From CAYNRG01 sp047973125 (GTDB lineage: Bacteria > Bacillota_I > Bacilli_A > Erysipelotrichales > Erysipelotrichaceae): a DNA stretch of 64,000 nt. The notes under the pieces are model-generated. The model was not told where the DNA came from. It saw only the letters and a list, made by a program, of their open reading frames with translations, and did not search any database. Of this stretch, positions 27,094 to 35,176 are shown piece by piece. The position numbers and the translations under genes are program-made. How positions within the stretch are numbered: position 1 is the first letter of the stretch; each line of letters starts with the position of its first letter. The DNA is taken from the NCBI GenBank assembly GCA_047973125.1, contig JBKEBK010000004.1:62001-126000 (forward strand), written 5' to 3'.

Positions 27094-28591
27094 CTTTTTT
27101 TACCTCTACACTTAAGTCTTCACCATTGCTTGCAATAACTTTTTTATACCAAAAGAAACTATCTTTCTTGCTACGTTTTAAAGAACCATTACCTACATCA
27201 TCACGATCTACATAAATCATTCCATAACGTTTTTTCATTTCCCCAGTACCAGCACTTACAAGATCAATACATCCCCAAGGTGTATACCCCATTAATTCTA
27301 CACCATCAAGATTTATTGCATCATGCATTGCTTCAATATGTTTCTTCATATAATCAATACGATAATCATCATGAATACTTCCATCTTCTTCTTTTACATC
27401 GGCATAACCAATTCCATTTTCTACTACCCATAATGGAATTTGATATCTGTCATATAGCGTATTTAATGCAATACGCAGTCCTGTTTGATCAATTGACCAA
27501 CCCCACTCATTTGTTTCTAAATAAGGATTCTTCGCACCAAATGAGAAGTTTCCATCCCCTTTATCAAATGATTCATCTACTGTAACAACATATGTTGAAT
27601 AATAAGAGAATGCAATAAAAGCTACTGTTCCTTTACGTAAATCTTCTAAATCTCCATCTTTAATATCCAACTTAACATTATCACGTTCATATTCTTTTAA
27701 CCTATAGTTTGGATAGTAACCACGAGCCTGTACATCTGTATAAAAGTGAGATGTGCGACTTCCAGCTAATAATGCCAGTTGGTCTTTTGGATTGCATGTT
27801 CCAGGATATCCAAGACCATAGCCTACCATCATTCCAACCATCATTGTCGGATCAATTTCTTTTGCCATTTGGACAACTCTTGCACTAGCAACCAATTGAT
27901 GGTGGGCAGCTTGGGCAACACTTTGTTTGTCAGCTTTCAGTAATCCTCCACCCATAAATGGACCTAACTCAATTACATTAATTTCATTGAAAGTCATCCA
28001 ATATTTTACTTTTCCTTTATACTCTGTAAACAAGGTACGACAATAGTTTTCATAAAAACCAATCAGTTTACGATCAATCCATCCACCATACTTAATTGTA
28101 AGATTAATTGGTGTCTCATAATGCGAAATTGTAACCAATGGTTCAATACCATATTTCTTACATTCATCAAATACATCATGATAGAATTTTACACCATTTT
28201 TATTTGGTTCACTCTCATCCCCATTTGGATATAAACGACCCCAGTTAATTGAGAGTCTAAAACATTTATAACCCTGTTCTGCAAATAATGCAATATCCTC
28301 TTTGTAGTGATGATAAAAGTCAGTTGCAATATGTGAAGGATAGTATTCTCCATCAATAACAGATGGAATTGCACCTTCTGGAATCTTGATATCCCCACTC
28401 ATAAAAGCTAAAGGGGTCTTGCCTGTTTCACCCGTTTTTTCATTCTTCCATGTTACCTGACGCATTTGTTTATGACTACCTGCAGTTAAGACATCACTTG
28501 TACTTAGTCCTTTACCACCTTCTAAATAACCACCTTCATATTGGTTGGCAGCAGTTGCTCCACCCCATAAAAAATTCTTTGGAAAACTCAT
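27086..28591 (-). CDS. 6-phospho-beta-glucosidase (GH1), upstream paralog
   Basis: A second GH1 enzyme, 501 residues. The acid/base Glu is in MTFNEINVIE, the nucleophile in VVENGIGYAD, and SAGTGEMKKRYGMIYVD is the phosphate-binding loop. It carries an insertion near residues 35-70 that its neighbour lacks. Two unequal GH1 enzymes behind one transporter suggest activity on different aglycones or linkages; that is inference. It follows IIC across a gap with a hairpin terminator, which may lower its expression relative to the PTS genes. Confidence 0.92.
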   Translation of the reverse strand: MSFPKNFLWGGATAANQYEGGYLEGGKGLSTSDVLTAGSHKQMRQVTWKNEKTGETGKTPLAFMSGDIKIPEGAIPSVIDGEYYPSHIATDFYHHYKEDIALFAEQGYKCFRLSINWGRLYPNGDESEPNKNGVKFYHDVFDECKKYGIEPLVTISHYETPINLTIKYGGWIDRKLIGFYENYCRTLFTEYKGKVKYWMTFNEINVIELGPFMGGGLLKADKQSVAQAAHHQLVASARVVQMAKEIDPTMMVGMMVGYGLGYPGTCNPKDQLALLAGSRTSHFYTDVQARGYYPNYRLKEYERDNVKLDIKDGDLEDLRKGTVAFIAFSYYSTYVVTVDESFDKGDGNFSFGAKNPYLETNEWGWSIDQTGLRIALNTLYDRYQIPLWVVENGIGYADVKEEDGSIHDDYRIDYMKKHIEAMHDAINLDGVELMGYTPWGCIDLVSAGTGEMKKRYGMIYVDRDDVGNGSLKRSKKDSFFWYKKVIASNGEDLSVEVKKDE

Positions 28592-28639
28592 AATTACCTC
28601 GCTTTCTTTACTTTTTTAAATTGTTATAATTGTATAATA

Positions 28640-28673
28640 ATTTTTTAAAAGTGCTAGCTTTTACACTAGCACT
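28640..28673 (-). terminator. Internal hairpin between IIC and GH1 genes
   Basis: AGTGCTAG and CTAGCACT (28650-28657 and 28666-28673) form an 8-bp stem; on the minus strand TTTT follows. It probably attenuates rather than ends the transcript, since no clear promoter follows. Confidence 0.65.
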
Positions 28674-28686
28674 GACAACACTTCTT

Positions 28687-29979
28687 TTATGCTGCTACTT
28701 CAGCAACTTCTTTTTCTTTTGCGATTAACTGTCTTTCGTAAATCTTAAAGAATGGATAGTAAACTAGTGCCACTGGAATTAACATCAAGTAATCCCAAAC
28801 TGCATTTTGCCATCTTAAGGTAGATAGATAGCTTCCAAATCCCATTGGTAATAATGCTGTAATTGTAATCCATGCTGGGCTTAAGAATCCTGTAGAGTAT
28901 CCAATATAAGTACATAACATTACAAGTGGAATATTCAATACATAAGGAATACATAAGATTGGGTTATACATAATTGGCATACCAAATGTCATTGGCTCAT
29001 TTATGTTAAACCATCCAGGTACAACAGATATTTTAGCTACTGCACTGATTTGTTTTGATTTTGAACGAAGTCCCATTAGTGCAAGAGGTAATGTATTACC
29101 AGAACCACCACAAATTGACATTGAAACAAATAATGCTACTGGATAGAACACAAGTGGCTCACCCATTGCAGCAGCAGTTCCATTAGCAACTGCAGCTTGA
29201 ATAGCTAAAGGTAAGAATATTGGATATATAATCATAGTACCATGAATACCAAAGCACCATAACACTGCTGCAAAGATACAAAGAACAAACATTCCCGCAA
29301 CTGATGTTAAAGCCCCTAAAGGTATTGATAACACATACATAAATCCTGATGCGATTGAAAAAGCACCATTTGTTGCTGTAGTAACAATTGTAGCTGCAAC
29401 TATAAAGAAGATTGCACTAAATAATAATGGTAAGATTGCAGAGAATCCATCTTGTAAATATGGAGGTACTACATCTGGCATTTTAATTCTAACGTTTTTA
29501 TCAGCACAGAATTTTTCTATTTGAACTGAAATAAATACAACAACAAATCCAATGAACATTCCTTGAGATCCAAGATATGTCATATCCATTGTAGTAAGTC
29601 CTGTTTCTAAAACCACAATTGATGCTGCTACAATTAAAAAGCATACAAGTGCATCAAGTGCATTCATGATAGGTGATTTCATTTTTAAGTTTTTAGCATA
29701 GTTATAAGCAAATAATACAACTACCCAAATTGATAACACATTCATTGTAAAATGATATGGTAAATAAATTGCATTATAAACAGCATCCCCTGTAGTAAAC
29801 CATCCAAACATTGTTTCACTACCCACAGAACATAAAATCTGTGAAATTGCTCCAACCATAATAATTCCCATAAGTGACATCATCGCTGCTTGTAGTGCAG
29901 CTAAAAATTTATTACTTCCAAGCTTCTGACCAAATTCTTGTAATTTAATCATTGCTTTACTTTCGAAAAACTTTTCCAT
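28687..29979 (-). CDS. PTS cellobiose/lichenan-type IIC permease
   Basis: The membrane channel of the PTS system, 430 residues with about ten hydrophobic segments. MEKFFESKAMIKLQEFGQKL at the N-terminus, GGSGNTLPLAL, and WFNINEPMTFGMPIMYNP with its substrate-site Asn-Glu pair are typical of the Lac/Cel IIC family. It is separated from IIB by 52 bases. The exact sugar (cellobiose, gentiobiose, aryl-beta-glucoside) cannot be told from sequence. Confidence 0.92.
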   Translation of the reverse strand: MEKFFESKAMIKLQEFGQKLGSNKFLAALQAAMMSLMGIIMVGAISQILCSVGSETMFGWFTTGDAVYNAIYLPYHFTMNVLSIWVVVLFAYNYAKNLKMKSPIMNALDALVCFLIVAASIVVLETGLTTMDMTYLGSQGMFIGFVVVFISVQIEKFCADKNVRIKMPDVVPPYLQDGFSAILPLLFSAIFFIVAATIVTTATNGAFSIASGFMYVLSIPLGALTSVAGMFVLCIFAAVLWCFGIHGTMIIYPIFLPLAIQAAVANGTAAAMGEPLVFYPVALFVSMSICGGSGNTLPLALMGLRSKSKQISAVAKISVVPGWFNINEPMTFGMPIMYNPILCIPYVLNIPLVMLCTYIGYSTGFLSPAWITITALLPMGFGSYLSTLRWQNAVWDYLMLIPVALVYYPFFKIYERQLIAKEKEVAEVAA

Positions 29980-30031
29980 ATATTTCCTCTTTCTTTCTTT
30001 TTTCTTAGAATAGAATCTTAACGATTCCTAT

Positions 30032-30331
30032 TTACTTCTCTGCATAAAGCTTTTTAGCTAACTTCATAATATTTGCACCATTAGCAACAGCGTAATCAAA
30101 TGAAGGAATTGCAGCTACAGGTAACCCTGTATTCTCTTGGATTTCTTTCACTCGATAAGACACTTGTGGTCCAACTAAAATAATATCGAAGTTTTGAGCA
30201 ACTTCTTGATATTCCACAACACCAACCGCACTAATTTCTAATTCTTCCCCATTTTCTTTCCAATAGGTTTCCATTTTTTTCATTAAAATGCTTGTTGATA
30301 CTCCCCCAGCACAGATTAATAATATTTTCAT
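30032..30331 (-). CDS. PTS cellobiose-type IIB component
   Basis: A 99-residue cytoplasmic IIB of the Lac family. The phosphorylated residue is Cys7 in MKILLICAGGVSTSILMKKM. VGPQVSYRV is the conserved second loop. It receives phosphate from the IIA encoded just upstream (14-base gap) and passes it to the sugar carried by IIC. Confidence 0.93.
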   Translation of the reverse strand: MKILLICAGGVSTSILMKKMETYWKENGEELEISAVGVVEYQEVAQNFDIILVGPQVSYRVKEIQENTGLPVAAIPSFDYAVANGANIMKLAKKLYAEK

Positions 30332-30345
30332 CTTTTTTTCCTTTC

Positions 30346-30660
30346 TTACTTATTTTTATAAAGTAGTATGATTTCTTTGATCAACTCAGTAGCAAGCATG
30401 CTTGTCATTAAATGATCCTGTGAATGAATAAGTAATATACTTATATCTTGCTTATTACCATTTGCTTCAGCAAACAATAAATCAGTCTGAGCTTTATGAG
30501 CCAGCGTTGCAGCTTCACTTGATTTCACTAAAAGTTTTTGAGCCTCATCTATATTACCGGCTTTTGCTTCTTCTAAAGCTTGAAACGCTAACGAACGGGC
30601 ATCTCCTGAATTTGCAATGATATTCATAGCTACTAATTCTACTGGACTATTCTCTTCCAT
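30346..30660 (-). CDS. PTS lactose/cellobiose-type IIA component
   Basis: A 104-residue helical IIA, first gene of the operon. ATG 30660 is chosen because GGAGGGAGG lies just upstream; an in-frame ATG at 30705 lies too close to the promoter and has no SD. The phosphoryl-accepting His is His79 in LLIHSQDHLM, by alignment with LacF. LAHKAQTDLLFAEANG is also conserved. Its promoter at 30706-30734 is a sigma-A type. Confidence 0.92.
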   Translation of the reverse strand: MEENSPVELVAMNIIANSGDARSLAFQALEEAKAGNIDEAQKLLVKSSEAATLAHKAQTDLLFAEANGNKQDISILLIHSQDHLMTSMLATELIKEIILLYKNK

Positions 30661-30705
30661 CTTGTTCCTCCCTCCTAAGTGCAAACAAGCACCTTGTCTA
30701 CACAA

Positions 30706-30734
30706 ATATTAGTGTATAAACACCCTAGTGTCAA
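30706..30734 (-). promoter_or_regulatory. Sigma-A promoter of the beta-glucoside PTS operon with operator in the spacer
   Basis: On the minus strand: TTGACA (30729-30734), exact 17-bp spacer, TAATAT (30706-30711). The spacer holds GTTTATACAC (minus strand; 30712-30721), which reappears as an operator-like box upstream. No -24/-12 element with the right GG-N10-GC spacing was seen. Confidence 0.75.
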
Positions 30735-30762
30735 AAGGTAAATGCAGAACTATTTTTACCAT

Positions 30763-30855
30763 TTTTATACAGTATTTTGTTAGTTTATACACGATTTTGA
30801 AGATTTTAGCCTAATTTTTTATGAGTTTCTGCACTTTTATTGTTTAGTGTATAAC
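30763..30855. promoter_or_regulatory. Operator-like boxes upstream of the PTS operon
   Basis: TTATACAG (30765-30772), GTTTATACAC (30783-30792, inverted relative to the box in the promoter spacer) and GTGTATAAC (30847-30855). The core TATAC/GTATA recurs in the dyad in front of the LevR-like gene (34296-34326). The remaining part up to 31100 shows nothing further that I can identify. Confidence 0.5.
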
Positions 30856-31103
30856 AATTTCACTCTTTTTACTGCTTGTGTTTAATTATATTTATAAGCG
30901 TATATCATTTACTAACTTTTAAAATTGTTACTATCTTTTTGAATTCCCCATTTTATAACTAAAAATAAGCACTTATATATTAAATAGGCTCATTTTTATG
31001 TTATTTTTGCACTATATTCCCCACTTTGTATACTATTTCAACCGTTTTTATATACACTGCACTCCATTTTCTATGTAGAAACTAAAAATAATATTGTGAT
31101 TAT

Positions 31104-31111
31104 GCTATAAT
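31104..31111 (+). promoter_or_regulatory. Extended -10 promoter directly before the DUF3284 gene
   Basis: TGCTATAAT-type element (TATAAT 31106-31111, TG at 31103-31104). The predicted transcription start falls at or within a base or two of the ATG at 31118, and no SD is present, so the mRNA may be leaderless. Confidence 0.6.
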
Positions 31112-31117
31112 GCAAGT

Positions 31118-31618
31118 ATGAAAATAACAAGAACACTACAAATTACAGAACAAGAATTCTATGATTATCTGGAAAATGATCTAATCGCCAATGTTGCAAA
31201 GTGTACCCAACGCACTATTAAACCTAAGGATGTTAAGAAAGGACTCCACTATACTAAACATGGTGATGATGCTCACAATCGTGTCGATATAACAGTGCTA
31301 GAATACACACGAGGAAAATTATACAAATCAAAGATTCATTCGATGGCCGACACAATTACCCTAACTTTTGAAACAGAAGAAGTTGAGAAAGGATTAGAGA
31401 TTACCTTTCACCAACATATCGAAAGTTTTGAAAATAAGAAACAAATGAAACTGATGAGACACTTTAGTGAGGTGGTGTATTATGGAAGAATGAGTGATAC
31501 CCTTTATAATATTCAAAAGAAGATATTTAATATCAGAGAGGGAATTATAGAAAAACCATTACCACAAGCTAAGGAACATAAGCTTTTAAAGAAGTTATTC
31601 ACAAAAAAAGTTGAGTAA
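31118..31618 (+). CDS. DUF3284 domain protein
   Basis: A 166-residue soluble protein starting MKITRTLQITEQEFYDYL and carrying KPKDVKKGLHYTKHGD, which I recognise as the DUF3284 family. Such genes often lie beside beta-glucoside PTS operons; no biochemical function is established. It is divergent from the PTS operon and converges on the regulator. An SD is missing and the -10 box ends 6 bases before ATG. The terminator at its stop is shared with the regulator. Confidence 0.8.
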   Translation: MKITRTLQITEQEFYDYLENDLIANVAKCTQRTIKPKDVKKGLHYTKHGDDAHNRVDITVLEYTRGKLYKSKIHSMADTITLTFETEEVEKGLEITFHQHIESFENKKQMKLMRHFSEVVYYGRMSDTLYNIQKKIFNIREGIIEKPLPQAKEHKLLKKLFTKKVE

Positions 31619-31631
31619 AATGACTCAACTT
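31608..31631. terminator. Bidirectional terminator
   Basis: AAGTTGAGT (31608-31616), loop AAAATG, ACTCAACTT (31623-31631), with A-run on the left and T-rich sequence on the right. It serves the converging DUF3284 and regulator genes. Confidence 0.75.
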
Positions 31632-34265
31632 TTATATTTTCTTGATAATCATGATGATAGTTGCTATTTCGTTATCATCAATAATAACATTAAAACTCTT
31701 TTCTAAGCGACCCAACAGTTTTCTTGTCGAGTTATATTCATCTTTAAATACCCCTAAGATTTTACTCTTCTCACTGTTTACTACAACAGCATTACCATCC
31801 AATAAGCGCTCAATTAAACAAGCAAGATGCATAAACAAACCAACTCGCTGATCTTCACTCATTGGGTATACCACTCCAAATTCATCAAGCACATCTGGAA
31901 GTATAGTTTTTAACTTAGGCACAGATACATATTTAAACTGTTCTTCAAAGTGTTTATAAACTTCACTATAATCAATGGCATTTGACTTTACTGGTCCAAA
32001 CATTAGTATTCGATCCAAATCTTCTGTAGAGTTTTCAAAAATCTTTCCAATTGAAATAAATGGAATTCCTAATAACTTAGGATCATATGTTCCTACAAAT
32101 GTATGAATTCGATAAGTCCTCTGTAAGTCTATTACCTCTTTCAACAATTTATCACGTTGTGATATTGCAAGAGGTATAACTTTCATCCCAAGTTTTGAAT
32201 ACTGATTTATATATCGCTTTAGCTGAAGGGCTCCTCCTTCACCTGTATGACAAAGAGTAACAACAATATCACTATGTTTCTCTTCATTACGACTCATTTT
32301 ATTAACTTCAAGATTAGCCATATGATAGACATAGTCAATATCGCTCTCCATTGAACACTTACGAGCTATATCAATTCCTACAAGAGTAATGGGAATATTC
32401 ATATAACGAATCTTAACATCAATCTCTTCAGCAATTGTCTCAATCATCGTTTTAATTGATCCCATATCATAAATGACAATTACACCTTTACCCCTGTCAA
32501 TCTTCTCAATTAATGCTTTGATTTCCTCCATTGACTGTTGTGCTTCAATCTCTAACTTTAAGTCATAGCTATAAGCATTATTGCACTGGGTAAGAGCATT
32601 GGTTACATCTTTAAGTGATGTTGCTGTACCATTTCCATGTAAGATATATAATAGAACTGGATTACCTTCATTTTCATTTTCTTCTGATTCAATTAAAAAC
32701 ATAGAAATAATTATCACTTCTTCTATCGGAAGTTCCATATTAAGTTCAGACTTCAATAAATCTGCAAACTGTGTACTAGCAGCATATTCCTGTGGATACT
32801 TTTTTATTATATTTACAATTTGTTCATTATTAATTCTTTGATGACTTGAGTTTAATGTCATTAAAGAGTTTACATGTAGACAAAACCCATAGAATACATT
32901 TGATTTAAATTCTTTACCTAAATATTTTTTACACCCCTCAAGAAACTTTCCTACTAATCTAAGGATTCTATGATCAACAATTTTCGATAATTGATCTAAA
33001 TCATTTGCATTATTAAAGTCATGATAGTAACGATTTTTCTTAAACAAGAATTGAATATGCGTATTAATAACATTTTCTATACTACTACTGTTTATACCTC
33101 TAACTGTTAATTCATCATATTGCTTTCTTATTTCTGCATACAAATCATCTTCATGATTCTTATCACCATCTTTAGGTTTATAACTTTTTGCAGCTTTATC
33201 ATATACCATTACATCACTAATATTAAGGATTGATAGAACACTAGGCTCCAAATCTTTAGCATTCAACAAACATTTCTTTATACCACTTTTAAAGTCATTT
33301 AAACATACATGAATATCATCTTCTTTTTCATTCACTACTCTTACATATGCATTTGCACATGCTGCTTTTATTTCCAACAACAATTCTTTTACATTAAATG
33401 TAAACTCTGTAAGTAGTAAGGCTTTAATTGCTTCTGTGGTAACTTCAATAGAGCAATCTGAGTTCACTGCCTCAATTGTAAACAAGTGATTAATCAATTC
33501 TAATCTCTCACTCATAGGACGATCTTTTAACTCTGGCAGTTCAATTGTTACTGGAATCTTACGATTAAACTGACTCACTCCCTGTGGTGATAAAGCAAGA
33601 AGTAATACTACATCAGAGAAATCAGAAGACTTACTTTTATCTTCACTAAATAATCTACCAGTATCAAGAAAGTCTAAAATTCTACTTTGTTGTTTAGCAT
33701 CAAGCATATCAACATTATCAATAAAAAGGACTCCACCTTTTGCACGAGCAAAACTATTTGTTTCTAAGTCATTATCTTTTCCAAATAATTCATCATTTAG
33801 CATAGTGATACTTTTTGCATAATGACGACAGTTGATTTTAACAAATGGTGCATCCTCATCAAACACTCTATTCTCAACTGCAAACTGAAATGTTAAATTT
33901 GCAAAAGCAGTTGTTCCACATCCATTTTTAGATGCCAACAGAACATTCAAGCTTTTACGTGGATATAATACCGCTGCTTTAGCAAGTTGAATAGCATTTT
34001 TTAAACTTCCATCATATCCAACTAAGTTTGTAAAGGCTGAGCTTTCCTCTGCGCTATTATTCTCATGAGGTAATGTATATAAAACAGGCCTTGTACTTGT
34101 TTTCTTTAGTAGTCCATCTTTTACTAAATCATTTAAAAGTGCGCTTACATTTGATCGCTGCATATCTAAAGCATCAGCTACTGTCTTAGTTTCAATTCCA
34201 TCTTCATTTTTTGTATAGATTTCTTTCTGTACAAATTCATATACAAACTCTTTTGTAGTCTTCAT
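31632..34265 (-). CDS. LevR/CelR-type PRD regulator with degenerate AAA+ domain
   Basis: An 877-residue PTS-controlled regulator. In order: winged helix (to about 65), AAA+ (75-300), PRD1 (about 380-495), IIA-Man-like domain (about 555-690, LLYILHGNG), and C-terminal PRD2 (about 770-870, FMHLACLIERLL). LevR-type proteins normally drive sigma-54 promoters. Here the Walker A lysine is Thr (NGCGTT near 115-120), the Walker B Glu is Asn (LFIDN near 181-185), and the GAFTGA loop expected after ELFG (160-163) is missing. ATG 34265 follows GGAGG by 7 bases; a GTG one codon earlier is less likely. Likely controls the neighbouring PTS operon. Confidence 0.88.
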   Translation of the reverse strand: MKTTKEFVYEFVQKEIYTKNEDGIETKTVADALDMQRSNVSALLNDLVKDGLLKKTSTRPVLYTLPHENNSAEESSAFTNLVGYDGSLKNAIQLAKAAVLYPRKSLNVLLASKNGCGTTAFANLTFQFAVENRVFDEDAPFVKINCRHYAKSITMLNDELFGKDNDLETNSFARAKGGVLFIDNVDMLDAKQQSRILDFLDTGRLFSEDKSKSSDFSDVVLLLALSPQGVSQFNRKIPVTIELPELKDRPMSERLELINHLFTIEAVNSDCSIEVTTEAIKALLLTEFTFNVKELLLEIKAACANAYVRVVNEKEDDIHVCLNDFKSGIKKCLLNAKDLEPSVLSILNISDVMVYDKAAKSYKPKDGDKNHEDDLYAEIRKQYDELTVRGINSSSIENVINTHIQFLFKKNRYYHDFNNANDLDQLSKIVDHRILRLVGKFLEGCKKYLGKEFKSNVFYGFCLHVNSLMTLNSSHQRINNEQIVNIIKKYPQEYAASTQFADLLKSELNMELPIEEVIIISMFLIESEENENEGNPVLLYILHGNGTATSLKDVTNALTQCNNAYSYDLKLEIEAQQSMEEIKALIEKIDRGKGVIVIYDMGSIKTMIETIAEEIDVKIRYMNIPITLVGIDIARKCSMESDIDYVYHMANLEVNKMSRNEEKHSDIVVTLCHTGEGGALQLKRYINQYSKLGMKVIPLAISQRDKLLKEVIDLQRTYRIHTFVGTYDPKLLGIPFISIGKIFENSTEDLDRILMFGPVKSNAIDYSEVYKHFEEQFKYVSVPKLKTILPDVLDEFGVVYPMSEDQRVGLFMHLACLIERLLDGNAVVVNSEKSKILGVFKDEYNSTRKLLGRLEKSFNVIIDDNEIATIIMIIKKI

Positions 34266-34295
34266 CACTAGTCCTCCAAGTCATACACTAAGCAC

Positions 34296-34326
34296 TTTCT
34301 GTATAAGATTATAATTTATACAGAAA
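34296..34326. promoter_or_regulatory. Operator dyad in the promoter of the LevR-like gene
   Basis: TTTCTGTATAA (34296-34306) and TTATACAGAAA (34316-34326) are perfect inverted repeats 9 bases apart. They enclose a minus-strand TATAAT (34308-34313). Autoregulation by the downstream regulator is the simplest reading. From here to 34540 I see only AT-rich sequence. Confidence 0.6.
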
Positions 34327-34548
34327 AGGTCAAATTTATACTTTAATTATAGTTTTAGTCTTTGAAATTAGCAAATTAATTTCAAAATGCTTGTGATTTA
34401 TTCCTTACAACAACCAATCTTATACAAGCTAATTTATATAAAACATATTCACATACGAACTCTTTATAAGCAGATACATTTTTAGTGTTGTTATTGCTAT
34501 CTTTAAATAGGCTCTTATTATCTGTATATAATTTTTATAAAAGATATT

Positions 34549-34583
34549 GCATTGTAAACAAAGAAAAAAGTTATTTACAATGC
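34549..34583 (+). other. Inverted repeat at the left edge of the triplicated element
   Basis: GCATTGTAAA (34549-34558) and TTTACAATGC (34574-34583) are perfect 10-base inverted repeats with a 15-base loop. No T run follows, so it is not an obvious terminator. Confidence 0.5.
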
Positions 34584-34589
34584 CTATAT

Positions 34590-34694
34590 ATACTAATATT
34601 AATTATAATTATTAAAATTCTAGATTAATACCTAGGTATTAATGCTTGTTGCTACCTACCAATAGAAAAGACAGGAGTTCAGTCCTGTCTTTTC
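34590..34694 (+). repeat. Triplicated element, copy 1 (degenerate hydrophobic ORF plus hairpins)
   Basis: Contains the 3' half of the hydrophobic ORF found intact in copies 2 and 3; in the same frame it reads LILIIIIKILD and stops at 34626-34628. No good start codon precedes it, so the ORF is probably dead or starts unusually. The 20-bp palindrome (34624-34643) and the 12-bp hairpin (34665-34694, loop GTTCAG) are intact. Confidence 0.75.
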
Positions 34695-34716
34695 ATTTAC
34701 CTAGTTGTTTGTTGCC
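34660..34716 (-). ncRNA. Candidate antisense RNA, copy 1
   Basis: A minus-strand extended -10 (TGATATAAT; 34723-34728 plus TGA) would start a short RNA near 34716 that runs into the bidirectional hairpin, about 55 nt. Complementary to the 3' region of a plus-strand transcript. Inferred only from promoter and hairpin. Confidence 0.4.
34665..34694. terminator. Bidirectional hairpin, copy 1
   Basis: GAAAAGACAGGA / TCCTGTCTTTTC, 12-bp stem, loop GTTCAG, with TTTT in the 3' arm on either strand. Confidence 0.75.
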
Positions 34717-34740
34717 ACTTATATTATATCATAATATTAT

Positions 34741-34885
34741 TTGTTTTAAACTTAAATTTTAAAAAAATTAAATTTTCCTTATTCACTGTCCTTTTATGTT
34801 TTCACCTTTTTGATTTTTAGATGCTGCGAATATTTATAAAGTTGAACCTTATAACATTTTTAGTATTTTTTCTAACTGTAATGAG
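34741..34885 (+). repeat. Duplicated upstream block, first copy
   Basis: About 145 bp closely matching 35177-35320, including the run TTTTATGTTTTCACC and then TTGATT (34810-34815), 19 bases, TATAAA (34835-34840), which could be a promoter for the ORF in copy 2. Confidence 0.8.
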
Positions 34886-34928
34886 AGAAAATAACTAGCA
34901 TATTTGTCATTTATTTTTTTTTTTTTTA

Positions 34929-34938
34929 CTGTTATAAT
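34929..34938 (+). promoter_or_regulatory. Extended -10 promoter before copy 2 leader
   Basis: TGTTATAAT ending at 34938 follows a 15-base T run. A start near 34945 would leave the GGAGG (34948-34952) just inside the transcript. Confidence 0.55.
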
Positions 34939-34958
34939 TTTATCGTTGGAGGTAGCAT

Positions 34959-34997
34959 ATGCTAGACACTTTTAAAGGTGGGTTAGCAATAAGTTAG
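34959..34997 (+). CDS. 12-residue leader ORF of copy 2 (candidate)
   Basis: MLDTFKGGLAIS, with GGAGG at 34948-34952 and 6-base spacing. It ends 8 bases before the GTG of the hydrophobic ORF, so translational coupling is possible, as leader ORFs do in some type I toxin mRNAs. Copy 3 lacks its ATG, which argues against a conserved role. Confidence 0.35.
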   Translation: MLDTFKGGLAIS

Positions 34998-35005
34998 GAG
35001 ATTAT

Positions 35006-35062
35006 GTGGAAGTAGTATTACTTATTGTAATATTAATTCTAATTATTAAAATCTTAGATTAA
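35006..35062 (+). CDS. 18-residue hydrophobic peptide, copy 2 (type I toxin-like)
   Basis: GTG start with TAGGAG 6-11 bases upstream. Apart from the initiator the 17 residues EVVLLIVILILIIKILD are identical to copy 3. One uninterrupted stretch of V, L and I followed by KILD: a single membrane-spanning peptide. Size and composition recall Ibs-type type I toxins of enterobacteria, but I know of no sequence homolog. Silent differences between copies (ATC TTA versus ATT CTA) suggest that the peptide is under selection. Confidence 0.6.
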   Translation: MEVVLLIVILILIIKILD

Positions 35063-35133
35063 TACCTAGGTATTAATTGCCTATTTATTGCTACCTACCA
35101 ATAGAAAAGACAGGAGATCAGTCCTGTCTTTTC
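35022..35133 (+). repeat. Triplicated element, copy 2 core
   Basis: Shares with copies 1 and 3 the ORF 3' region, the 20-bp palindrome (35058-35077) and the bidirectional hairpin (35104-35133, loop GATCAG). The hairpin is flanked by a perfect 14-bp direct repeat, CTATTTATTGCTAC, at 35081-35094 and 35141-35154. Confidence 0.85.
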
Positions 35134-35152
35134 ACTTACCCTATTTATTGCT
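35100..35152 (-). ncRNA. Candidate antisense RNA, copy 2
   Basis: Minus-strand TATAAT (35159-35164) without the TG extension seen in copies 1 and 3. An RNA from about 35152 would contain one copy of the 14-bp repeat and so be complementary to the other copy in the plus-strand mRNA. Confidence 0.35.
35104..35133. terminator. Bidirectional hairpin, copy 2
   Basis: The same 12-bp stem as copy 1, with loop GATCAG. Confidence 0.75.
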
Positions 35153-35176
35153 ACTTATATTATATAATAATATTAT

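Noticed and set aside
27280..27585. Plus-strand frame opposite the GH1 gene
   Set aside because: Composition (His, Gln, Leu rich) and lack of SD show it is a shadow of the GH1 coding strand.
30672..30690. Sigma-54 (-24/-12) promoter for the PTS operon: GGTGCTTGTTTGC on the minus strand
   Set aside because: GG and GC are 9 bases apart instead of 10 and it lies too close to the SD; a much better sigma-A promoter lies just upstream.
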